Assembly (NCBI RefSeq): GCF_016107395.1
Contig: NZ_JAAIKO010000020.1
Location: 62,001 to 126,000 of the forward strand
Reading direction: 5' to 3'
Source of the DNA: Streptomyces fildesensis
GTDB lineage: Bacteria > Actinomycetota > Actinomycetes > Streptomycetales > Streptomycetaceae
Length of the DNA stretch: 64,000 bases
Numbering within the stretch: position 1 is the stretch's first letter; each line of letters begins with the position of its first letter. The position numbers were made by a program, and so were the translations under genes. Of the stretch, positions 9,202 through 16,447 are shown in pieces. Under the pieces are notes generated by a model. The model was not told the DNA's origin, ran no database searches, and saw only the letters and a program-made list of their open reading frames with translations.

Positions 9202-9605
9202 AATTACCTCTTTTCTCATGAAGTGATCGACGAGAAGCCGCCGACCGAGTGTACGTTCTGACCGCCGACTCGGCCAGTTTCCAAGGCTTGCGCGTCCTCG
9301 CGTGACGGGACGTCATAGTCGCCCCGACGTGGGCACGTTGTCCGACTTGCCCAAGTGATGAAAACAGAGACGACCCCGGATGATCAAGGTGTTTTAGAAC
9401 GGCTGGCATCGTGAGCCTGTCCATCCTCACTCTGAACTGGCCAGCCGCCAGGGTAAGGACGCAGAGTCTGTGAAAATTCTCGACATGGGCGGTTCGCCTG
9501 CTCAGCACTTTATGTGACGGGTTGTCGCCTTCTGTTCCCATGGAGCAACCCCCCAAATGCCGACACCTGGGCGCCGGAGGTTTCGTCATGCAGGGGAAGT
9601 GATCC
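9202..9605. other. Divergent intergenic region (promoters of the cupin operon and of the aminotransferase)
   Basis: Roughly 400 bases of moderate GC with no supported gene between two divergent transcription units. It probably holds the minus-strand promoter for 9201 downwards. No clear operator palindrome was found by eye. Confidence 0.35.
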
Positions 9606-9672
9606 GTAGCGGCAAATCCGAAGAATTACCGCGAGGAGTTCGAGCGGGACGCAGCGGACCTGGTCCACGGTA
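9606..9672 (+). pseudogene. IS3-family orfA, 5' remnant
   Basis: The short plus-strand frame reads A-A-N-P-K-N-Y-R-E-E-F-E-R-D-A-A-D-L-V. This matches the first twenty or so residues of IS3 orfA proteins (K-N-Y-P-x-E-F-x-x-D-A-V-x-L). The expected ATG is GTA and nothing further of the element follows, so it is a tiny relic. It lies about 60 bases upstream of the aminotransferase start. Confidence 0.5.
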
Positions 9673-9731
9673 AGCTACTTTGCGGTTGCCTCGGCTGCCG
9701 ATTTTGACGTCGGATCCCTAAGGAAGCGCCC

Positions 9732-11114
9732 ATGACCGAAAAGCACGAACTCGCCGATCCCCTCGCTGGCATTCCCGCCGACAAGGCCACCATCCTTCGG
9801 CTCGATCGCTCTCATGTCTTCCACTCCTGGTCGACGCAGGCACAGATAGATCCGTTGCCTATCGCGTCGGCTGGAGGATCGTACTTCTTCGACTATGACG
9901 GCCAGCGTTATCTAGACTTCTCCAGTCAAATGGTAAATGTCAACATCGGCCATCAGCACCCCCGGCTGATTAAAGCGATCCAGGACTACGCTGCACGCAT
10001 GACCACCATCCAGCCCGGCTTTGCCAACGGTGCTCGCTCAGAGGCCGCCCGCCTCATCTGCGAGTTGGCCGGACCAGGATTCCGCAGTGTCCTTTTCACG
10101 AATGCCGGCGCAGAGGCAAACGAGAACGCCATACGGATAGCGCGAGTGCATACAGGAAGATCAAAGATTCTCGCCATGTACCGCAGTTACCACGGCGCGA
10201 CCCATGGCGTCATCGGTGTTACGGGTGACCGGCGACGATGGGGGACCGAACCGCACACGGTTCCCGGAACCGTGCACTTCTGGGGTCCGTATCTCTATCG
10301 CTCCGCATTCCATAGCGACAGTCCCGAACAAGAGGCTGATCGGGCGCTTACGCACCTGCGAGACACCATCATGGCGGAAGGCGGCCACACAATCGCAGCG
10401 ATTATTCTCGAGCCGGTTGTAGGCGCCAATGGCATATTGGTACCGCCGCCGGGTTACCTCGCCGGCGTCCGCGAAATTTGTGATCAGCACGGAATCGTGC
10501 TGATCGCCGACGAGGTGATGGCCGGATTTGGGCGATGTGGAGAATGGTTCGCCATCCAACACTGGGATGTCACGCCGGACCTGATCACTTTCGCCAAGGG
10601 TGTGAACTCCGGCTACATCCCTCTCGGGGGCGTCATCGTTTCCGAGTCGGTCGCGGCGACGTTCGACGATCGGATTTATCCGGGCGGGTCAACGTATCAA
10701 GGCCACCCCCTCGCGTGTGCCAGCGCGGTCGCATCGATCGAAATCTTCAGGGACGAACGCATCCTAGAGAACGTTCGAACTCTTGGCAGCAATGTTCTCG
10801 GGCCGGAGCTTGCCAAAATCGCCGAGCGACACCCGTCAGTCGGCGAAGTTAGAGGACTTGGCGTTTTCTGGGCTTTGGAACTCGTTCGCGATCGCGCTAC
10901 CCGCGAACCGCTTGTAAGCACTAACTCCGGCGCGGGCACCTCGGCGATGAAGGCTCTCACGACCGCTTGCAAGCAGCTCGGACTCTGGCCGAGAACCCAC
11001 GACAACCGGATCCACATTGTCCCACCGTGCACCACGACCGAGGCCGAGGCGCGCGAGGGCTTGGCCATCTTGGACGAAGCCCTCGAAGCCGCCGACGAGT
11101 ACTGCATAGGCTGA
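9732..11114 (+). CDS. Class III PLP-dependent aminotransferase
   Basis: A 460-residue class III (omega) aminotransferase. The PLP Lys is in T-F-A-K-G-V-N-S-G-Y (Lys289). Other family marks are F-T-N-A-G-A-E-A-N-E-N-A, Y-R-S-Y-H-G-A-T-H, I-A-D-E-V-M-A-G-F-G-R and Y-P-G-G-S-T-Y-Q-G-H-P-L. It should move an amino group between an amino acid and an aldehyde or ketone; enzymes of this type include taurine-pyruvate and beta-alanine-pyruvate aminotransferases. AAGGA lies 8 bases before the ATG. It is divergent from the cupin operon. In context it could aminate the aldehyde made by the thioester-reductase-like protein; this is inference. Confidence 0.87.
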   Translation: MTEKHELADPLAGIPADKATILRLDRSHVFHSWSTQAQIDPLPIASAGGSYFFDYDGQRYLDFSSQMVNVNIGHQHPRLIKAIQDYAARMTTIQPGFANGARSEAARLICELAGPGFRSVLFTNAGAEANENAIRIARVHTGRSKILAMYRSYHGATHGVIGVTGDRRRWGTEPHTVPGTVHFWGPYLYRSAFHSDSPEQEADRALTHLRDTIMAEGGHTIAAIILEPVVGANGILVPPPGYLAGVREICDQHGIVLIADEVMAGFGRCGEWFAIQHWDVTPDLITFAKGVNSGYIPLGGVIVSESVAATFDDRIYPGGSTYQGHPLACASAVASIEIFRDERILENVRTLGSNVLGPELAKIAERHPSVGEVRGLGVFWALELVRDRATREPLVSTNSGAGTSAMKALTTACKQLGLWPRTHDNRIHIVPPCTTTEAEAREGLAILDEALEAADEYCIG

Positions 11115-11167
11115 TGTGAATCGCCCCGGGTTTGATGAAGACTCGAACACGCGGAAGGATTCGAGAC

Positions 11168-11226
11168 ATGGCACGACCCTCCCGCTACCCGCTTGAGTTG
11201 CGCCACGGTGAGGCGCCATTGCTTTT
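11168..11226 (+). pseudogene. IS3-family orfA start fragment
   Basis: ATG at 11168 opens with M-A-R-P-S-R-Y-P-L-E-L-R, the standard beginning of one group of Streptomyces IS3 orfA proteins. The similarity stops after about 12 residues, where unrelated sequence begins. The stretch from here to about 11450 holds no recognisable gene. Confidence 0.6.
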
Positions 11227-11452
11227 AGAGCAGTCAGGAACGACGAAGAATTCGTGGCTGGATCCTGCGGCTTCGCTCAGGGCGGGCAGAGGAACAGTAT
11301 ATGGGCAGGCAGCTCGCTGAGTTACATAGTCAAGTCCCCAAACCGAAAAGGTAATTCTCTGCGCGCCCTAAGTGAGTGCCGGAAAACAAGTCGTGGTCTC
11401 CCGCTGTTGGACTCGTTGTTTTGGTACGGGGAGACCGGAGGGGACCGAGGAC

Positions 11453-12039
11453 GTCCTGGCGGCGAAATTCCAGGTCTTGTTGCCGCATCTTGATGAGCCT
11501 CAGTGTCGGCTGGCCGCCATAGGGGCGGAAGCGCTGTCGCTGGGGCATGGCGGGACCCGACTCGTCACCTCCGCGGCCGGGGTTTCGAGGGAACGGTCTC
11601 GCGCGGAGCGGCCGAACTGGATTCTGGCCAGGTGCTGTTGGGGTGGGCCGTCGTCCTGGTGGTGGCCGGAAGAGGGCAGCGGATCTTGATCCAGGGCTAC
11701 GGCTGGCTCTGCTTGCGCTGGTCGAGCCCGACGAGCGGGCTGACCCGATGTCGCCGCTGCGCTAGACGACGAAGTCGACCCGGAAGCTGGCAGCGGAGCT
11801 GACCCAGCAGGGCCATCGGATCTCCGCCGACACGGTCGCCGGCCTGCTGCGGAAGGAAGGATTCCGTTTGCAGGCCAACGCCAAGACCATCGAAGGGGCT
11901 CAGCACTCCGACAGGGACTCCGGTGACCCGGTGATCAGTGTGGACAGCAAGAAGAAGGAACTGATCGGCGACTACAAGAACGCCGGGCACGAGTGGCAGC
12001 CCGTGAGGGTCAAGATGCACGACTTCCCCGGCCAGGCCG
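11453..12039 (+). pseudogene. ISAzo13-family transposase, frameshifted and internally deleted
   Basis: Fragments in all three plus-strand frames match ISAzo13 transposases. They are L-A-A-K-F-Q-V-L-L-P-H-L-D-E, then A-D-P-M-S-P-L-R near 11740, then K-L-A-A-E-L-T-Q-Q-G-H-R-I-S-A-D-T-V, then L-Q-A-N-A-K-T-I-E-G-A-Q-H, and then D-P-V-I-S-V-D-S-K-K-K-E-L-I-G-D-Y-K-N. Between H-S-D-R-D-S and G-D-P-V-I-S the segment normally present in this family is missing. Similarity ends near M-H-D-F-P. At least three frameshifts make it non-functional. Confidence 0.78.
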
Positions 12040-12390
12040 AGCATCGACGCGCTGATTTCAGAGATTGAGGTTCAGCGTGAGCAAGTCCTCCGCACACGTC
12101 GAGGCCCCGAACGCGTGGTTGCCCCTGGCGCAGGTGCCGAAGCCATGCTCACCTCAGCTGAGCGGGTCCTGGCCACCGTGCGTCACCTGCGAAGACTCGC
12201 GCCTATGGGTCTTCCGGGCCAGCTCTTCAACACCACCGCCATGATCATCAGCCGCGCCGCGACAGACGTCCGCCCGCTCCTGGACGCCCACGGTGTTCAC
12301 CTTGCCGCCTCAACAGCCCGTTTCCACACACCGGAAGACGTCGCCAGCTTCCTCGACACCGACATAACCAAGATCAAACCGACGTGCTGA
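12040..12390 (+). CDS. Hypothetical protein, 5' end fused to ISAzo13 debris
   Basis: The frame is open from inside the ISAzo13 relic (S-I-D-A-L-I-S-E-I-E-V-Q-R-E-Q-V-L-R-T) to the TGA at 12390. The only start candidates are a GTG at 12115 and an ATG at 12145, neither with a ribosome site. The C-terminal part includes M-G-L-P-G-Q-L-F-N-T-T-A-M-I-I-S-R-A and ends K-I-K-P-T-C. I do not recognise the family. It may be an originally longer gene that lost its start to the IS insertion, or a tail of mobile DNA. Confidence 0.4.
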   Translation, partial: SIDALISEIEVQREQVLRTRRGPERVVAPGAGAEAMLTSAERVLATVRHLRRLAPMGLPGQLFNTTAMIISRAATDVRPLLDAHGVHLAASTARFHTPEDVASFLDTDITKIKPTC

Positions 12391-12416
12391 TACCCGGCAA
12401 GCCCTAAAGGTCATCA

Positions 12417-13463
12417 TCACTGGGCCGTCACGGACTCGTTCTGCCGGTCGAACTCCTGCAGCGACTCGGACAGCTGCTCCCATTGCTTGGCGAATTGCCC
12501 CGTCACCTCGGCGACGGCGTGCACACAATGCGGCGGGATCTCCGCCAGGATCCGCTCACCCGCTGCCAGTTCCTGCGCCTGCCCGTTGAGCCAGCGCAGG
12601 AGTGCACGACCGCTGTCCGTAAAGCGCAGCGACGGGTCATTGGCTAGGACACGCATGGCGCGACTCCGCGCCGCAAGGGCCGCGTCCGGATCGCTGGGCA
12701 GCTGGGACACCGCCACCAAGCGGGACTCCTGAGGAGTTGCCACAGCGGCGCGGAGCATCCGATCGGGAGCCTCGGGCCGTTCGGAGCTTGGGGCAGCAGC
12801 TGGCGGTTGCCCCTCTGGGAGCCGCACCGAATCGGGCGTCCCCGCCCCTTGACGCATGCGATGCACCGTGCTGATGGAAAGGCCGGCCCCTTCGGCGATC
12901 TCACGCAGCGTGGCGCTGGGCTGCTCCGCCAGCAGGACCAGGGCTTTTTCTCTTCGCCTCGGTATGTCGGCGGGACGCGCCCGGCCGTCTCTACCGATGC
13001 GTGCAGCGTTATTCGAGTGAGGAGATTCCTCAGTCGAAAGCCTCCGCCGCGCGCTCCCCACGGTCTTCGGCGACAACCCCACCACCGCAGCGATGGCCCG
13101 GTCCGACCAGTGGGGATGAGAGGCGAGGATGCGCGCCACCGCCGCCTTACGGTCCTTGAGGGTCAGCGGAAGACCGTGCCTGTTGTTCGCCTCGACAGAC
13201 CGAATGAACAGATCGTCCGCCGAACCCTCGATGTAGCGCACAACGATGTTCCGATCGCCGCGGGCGATTGCCGCCTGCCACCGGTGCATGCCGTCGACCA
13301 CACGACCGGAGTCCTGGTCTACGAGGACCGGGTCTAGTTCGGTTCCACTCTCGGCCAGGACACGGACGTGGTCGGCGCTCAGACCTGCAAGTCGCGGTGA
13401 ATCCGCCGGCAACAAGGAGTCCACCGGTATCAGGTAAATAGCAGCACCCGTTTCATCCAGCAC
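12417..13463 (-). CDS. StrR-like ParB/HTH pathway regulator
   Basis: An approximately 348-residue protein of the StrR type. The N-terminal ParB-like part has L-L-P-A-D-S-P-R-L-x-G, V-L-A-E-S, V-V-D-G-M-H-R and V-E-A-N-N-R-H-G-L-P-L. It is followed by S-H-P-H-W-S-D-R-A-I-A-A-V-V-G-L-S-P-K-T-V, a DNA-binding helix-turn-helix, and by a second one, L-R-E-I-A-E-G-A-G-L-S-I-S-T-V-H-R-M. StrR itself activates streptomycin biosynthesis genes, and relatives activate other antibiotic clusters, so this is probably the activator of the block at 13704-25122. I chose the GTG at 13463 because GGAAGG lies upstream and the length then matches StrR. An upstream ATG at 13547 adds 28 unlikely residues. Confidence 0.82.
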   Translation of the reverse strand: MLDETGAAIYLIPVDSLLPADSPRLAGLSADHVRVLAESGTELDPVLVDQDSGRVVDGMHRWQAAIARGDRNIVVRYIEGSADDLFIRSVEANNRHGLPLTLKDRKAAVARILASHPHWSDRAIAAVVGLSPKTVGSARRRLSTEESPHSNNAARIGRDGRARPADIPRRREKALVLLAEQPSATLREIAEGAGLSISTVHRMRQGAGTPDSVRLPEGQPPAAAPSSERPEAPDRMLRAAVATPQESRLVAVSQLPSDPDAALAARSRAMRVLANDPSLRFTDSGRALLRWLNGQAQELAAGERILAEIPPHCVHAVAEVTGQFAKQWEQLSESLQEFDRQNESVTAQ

Positions 13464-13703
13464 GTGACCCGTCCTTCCCTGTATACAGAGGCACCAATTT
13501 GAAGCACCGACAGGCGCCAGATTTTGAGCATTCCCCCAAAGATGCACGTACGGATGTTAGCTGCATCGCATCCCCGGCCGACCGCCGAACTGCGTATGCG
13601 ATAGGGCGAGTGACCATGTTGCCATTCAGCAAGGTAGTTTCGGCATGGTGAGTAACGTGTAGGCGCCGACTCGGCCCATGGGCCTTTCCTGCGGCTGGCC
13701 ACA

Positions 13704-14051
13704 TCACTCGCGTTCCGCTGACGTGACGTGCAGATCGGGGGCGCGGACGTTGACTGGTGCGTCGTCTGAGCACAGCATCCGGTGGGCATCAGTCGTTCTG
13801 ACCAGTGCGTAGTGAGTCGCCAGGACGGCCGCCCTTGTCGCACCAAGGGCCTCGCGTAGTAGGTCGATTTCGTCGACGTCGATCCTGGACGAGGAAGGGT
13901 CATTAAGTCGAAGCAGCTGAAGCGCCGCTTCGAGTATGGCGAACTGCGCCTCGCCGGCAGGAAGCTGCCGGTCGATCGTTCTCATTAGCACGTCAATCGC
14001 CGCACGGGCCCTGGCGTTACTAAGCGCATCATGCATTGGATCATTCCTCAT
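13704..14051 (-). CDS. Small hypothetical protein coupled to the CYTH gene
   Basis: A 115-residue protein starting with M-R-N-D-P-M-H-D-A-L-S-N-A-R-A-R-A-A-I-D-V-L-M. It is largely alpha-helical by composition and has no recognised motif. The ATG at 14051 lies 4 bases after the stop of the CYTH gene, which points to coupled translation. A longer frame to 14132 would overlap that gene. No function can be assigned. Confidence 0.5.
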   Translation of the reverse strand: MRNDPMHDALSNARARAAIDVLMRTIDRQLPAGEAQFAILEAALQLLRLNDPSSSRIDVDEIDLLREALGATRAAVLATHYALVRTTDAHRMLCSDDAPVNVRAPDLHVTSAERE

Positions 14052-14055
14052 GCCG

Positions 14056-14550
14056 TCACGAGCATTCAGGAGAACGGAGCGCCCACTCCCTGTAGGAATT
14101 TCTGCTGAGATGCGAGTTGTAGTAGCGGTCATCCTCGGTCACATCCGGACCGATCCAGTCAGGTAGGGCCGGAAGGGACACCCCCCTCCATGGAAGCTCC
14201 ACCTCGGCGAGTACCAGGCCTTCGTTGGCGCCCGAGAACTCGTCCACCTCGATCGTGAAGCCGTCGATTTGGTAGCGGTAGCGGGTCTTGTCGATCAGCC
14301 GGTCACCGCACAGGTCACTAAGCATCTCGTTGGCGTCTTCGAGCGGAACCGGGTATTCAAACTCGCTCCGGGAATCACCCTGCCGAGCCCCTTTGACGCA
14401 CAGCGAGGCCGTCTCGCCGCAAACGCGTACGCGTACCGAGCAGGTGCCGGGCACCGCCAAGTACCCCTGGCGCATACGCTCGCCGCTGTCTACAACCAAT
14501 CGCCATCCGTCGCTTACGACCACATACTTGCGTTCAATCTCTACGCCCAT
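14056..14550 (-). CDS. CYTH-domain protein (triphosphate tunnel type)
   Basis: A 164-residue protein opening M-G-V-E-I-E-R-K-Y-V-V, which contains the diagnostic E-x-E-x-K motif (E4, E6, K8). The alternating basic and acidic strands expected for a CYTH beta-barrel follow: V-R-V-R-V, L-C-V-K-G, S-E-F-E-Y, K-T-R-Y-R-Y, I-E-V-D-E-F and L-V-L-A-E-V-E-L. Family members bind triphosphorylated substrates and act as thiamine triphosphatase, inorganic triphosphatase or class IV adenylate cyclase. The start overlaps the kinase stop by 10 bases, so the two are probably made together. In this cluster it may hydrolyse or bind a triphosphate made by the neighbouring kinases. Confidence 0.82.
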   Translation of the reverse strand: MGVEIERKYVVVSDGWRLVVDSGERMRQGYLAVPGTCSVRVRVCGETASLCVKGARQGDSRSEFEYPVPLEDANEMLSDLCGDRLIDKTRYRYQIDGFTIEVDEFSGANEGLVLAEVELPWRGVSLPALPDWIGPDVTEDDRYYNSHLSRNSYREWALRSPECS

Positions 14551-15251
14551 GACGCCAGTTCCCCCGTCCGGTTGGGCTCGACTAGAGAAGCAGCATCGAA
14601 GGCCGCAAGGATCTCGTCGACCACGGCGGTGATGGAAAGGTCATCGGTATGTATTACACGCCACGACGGGTCGTCCCCGATGAGGCTCACACAGAACTCG
14701 TCGTACAATCCCAACTCGGCCAGATGGGCCCGCTGGTAGGAATTCAGACTGTGCTTCTCGGGTCCTGTGCGCTCGCCGGCTCGGCGCTGCCGCTCCTCCT
14801 GGGAACAGGTGAGGTAGACCTGGACGGTGAACCGGGGAGCGTGCCGCCGCACCCACGTCCTCGAGAGCAGTCCTTCGTCCGGGTTGAAGAACTCATTGCT
14901 GCAGTACTGTGTGAACCAGTGGCGGTCCTGGAGCACCACCGAGCCCTCCAGGGCATCGGACTCTGCCGCCAGAGCACTGTCGAAAAGTATCTGGGCGGAC
15001 TTGCGGACATTGAACGATCGCAGCAGTTCCGCGTCCGGGAAGGCGCGGTCCTGCCAGCCGGTCACGGAACCGAACGCCTGCTGCTGCAGTTCCGCACTGA
15101 CTGGCGACTCGACGAGGTAACAGTGACGCTGCAGAAGGGGCACACCACGTGCCGCGAGCCGCTCGGCGAGTAGCCGTGCGGCCGTGGACTTACCGCTGTA
15201 GTTGATTCCCTCCAGCAGGATTCCATGGACTTTCTTGCCTTGAGCCGACAT
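14541..15251 (-). CDS. Thymidylate-kinase-like P-loop kinase
   Basis: A 236-residue P-loop kinase with G-I-N-Y-S-G-K-S-T (Walker A, residues 15-23). It also has Q-D-R-H-W-F-T-Q-Y, like the D-R-Y/H motif of deoxynucleoside and thymidylate kinases, and R-x-x-x-R residues suitable for a lid. The start is the ATG at 15251, with AGAAGG eight bases upstream; the open frame to 15479 is only overlap with the next gene. It may phosphorylate a nucleoside or nucleotide-like intermediate. It is followed by the CYTH gene with overlap and preceded by the pyruvate-kinase-like gene 56 bases away, so these probably form one operon. Confidence 0.8.
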   Translation of the reverse strand: MSAQGKKVHGILLEGINYSGKSTAARLLAERLAARGVPLLQRHCYLVESPVSAELQQQAFGSVTGWQDRAFPDAELLRSFNVRKSAQILFDSALAAESDALEGSVVLQDRHWFTQYCSNEFFNPDEGLLSRTWVRRHAPRFTVQVYLTCSQEERQRRAGERTGPEKHSLNSYQRAHLAELGLYDEFCVSLIGDDPSWRVIHTDDLSITAVVDEILAAFDAASLVEPNRTGELASWA

Positions 15252-15306
15252 AGCGGGTGCCTTCTTCTCATATCCGTGGTAGCGCGCTGAGACGGGGCCC
15301 GAAGGT

Positions 15307-16368
15307 TCAGGGCCGACTTTCCCACCGAGCCGGGAACATCGGCGTCTCGGGACGGCCCTTGCCGTAGCGGGCGGTGAGCTGACGCAGCAACTCGATGGTG
15401 CGCACCGGTTGGTGGCCGATGGTGGTCTCCTGGGAGAGCAGCAGCCCGTCGATGCCCTTCTCCAGCAGATGAGAGACATAGGCGAGTTCGGAACGGTTCG
15501 GCAGCCAGGATCCGGAGAGGCTGTTCAGGAGCTGCGTACCGACGATGACGGGGCGACCGCGCCGGTCTGTTTCCTTGATGACCGACTTCCCGACGTCGTA
15601 GAAGTCCAGCTCGCCCACGTCGAGAAGGAGATCGCCCCGCCCCAGCAAGACCGCGTCCGCAGCCTCCGCGATCTCTCCCACCGCCTCCGCGCCTAGCTTG
15701 GTCTCGATCTTGGCCACGATGGCCGGCAGCGGGCCCCCTGCGCCTGACTTCGCCATGATCGCCTTCGCCTGTGCGATCGTGTCCGGCGATTCGACGAACG
15801 ACAGAATGACTGCGGAGAAGATGGTGGCGGGCAAGGCAGCGAGCGCCGCGACGTCGTCGTCGGTCAGCGCGGTGACCGGTGGCACCTTGCCCTGCACCAC
15901 AACTCCGCGCCGCCTGCCCAGGACGCCCTGAGTGAGGGGCTCCGCGACGCAGTGGTCGGCCGCCATCTCCGTGACCCTCAGAGCGTCCTCGCCGTCCCCG
16001 ACGACCATCACGTCACCGGGTTCGAGCAGTTGCCCCATTTGGGTGCCGGTGAGGCCTATCTCGGGCAGCTCGGCATCCCGGTCCGCCGCGGTCGCCGCGA
16101 AGTTTACCCGGACCCGGCTGAGCCCGGCCAGGTCGAACCCGTCGTTGTTGGTAAAGCGGGTCTTCGAACCGGGAAGGTCCAGGTACAGGTCGGGGCTGCA
16201 TCCAAGAGCGCGGGCTGTATCCGCGATCTCCAGCGCCCGCTGTGCCAGAGAAGCTGGCGAGAACTTCGAGGCGGGAAACCGGATGCCGTCGGCACCGGCC
16301 ACCAGAACCCGCTCGATGCTCTCTTTGGTGCTCGTCGACGGGCCCAGCGTGATGATGATGTTGGACAT
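15307..16368 (-). CDS. Pyruvate-kinase-like enzyme lacking the C-terminal domain
   Basis: The 353-residue protein follows the pyruvate kinase barrel. It shows V-A-K-I-E-T-K-L-G (catalytic Lys and metal Glu region), L-G-R-G-D-L-L-L-D-V (normally A-R-G-D-L-G-x-E), V-G-T-Q-L-L-N-S-L (normally A-T-Q-M-L-E-S-M) and L-L-S-Q-E-T-T-I-G (normally M-L-S-G-E-T-A-x-G). The lid domain is present (V-P-P-V-T-A-L-T-D-D-D). The allosteric C-terminal domain is absent, and the N-F-S-H-G motif is replaced by R-F-P-A-S-K-F-S. It may transfer phosphate from phosphoenolpyruvate to an NDP, or use the fold for another enolpyruvate reaction. The ATG at 16368 has GAAAGG six bases upstream. Confidence 0.8.
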   Translation of the reverse strand: MSNIIITLGPSTSTKESIERVLVAGADGIRFPASKFSPASLAQRALEIADTARALGCSPDLYLDLPGSKTRFTNNDGFDLAGLSRVRVNFAATAADRDAELPEIGLTGTQMGQLLEPGDVMVVGDGEDALRVTEMAADHCVAEPLTQGVLGRRRGVVVQGKVPPVTALTDDDVAALAALPATIFSAVILSFVESPDTIAQAKAIMAKSGAGGPLPAIVAKIETKLGAEAVGEIAEAADAVLLGRGDLLLDVGELDFYDVGKSVIKETDRRGRPVIVGTQLLNSLSGSWLPNRSELAYVSHLLEKGIDGLLLSQETTIGHQPVRTIELLRQLTARYGKGRPETPMFPARWESRP

Positions 16369-16447
16369 CTTGCGCCTTTCACTTCGAAGGTGGTCGCCAC
16401 ATGCGAAGGTGGTCGGGCGATCGTGACGACCGCCCGACCACCTCGCG

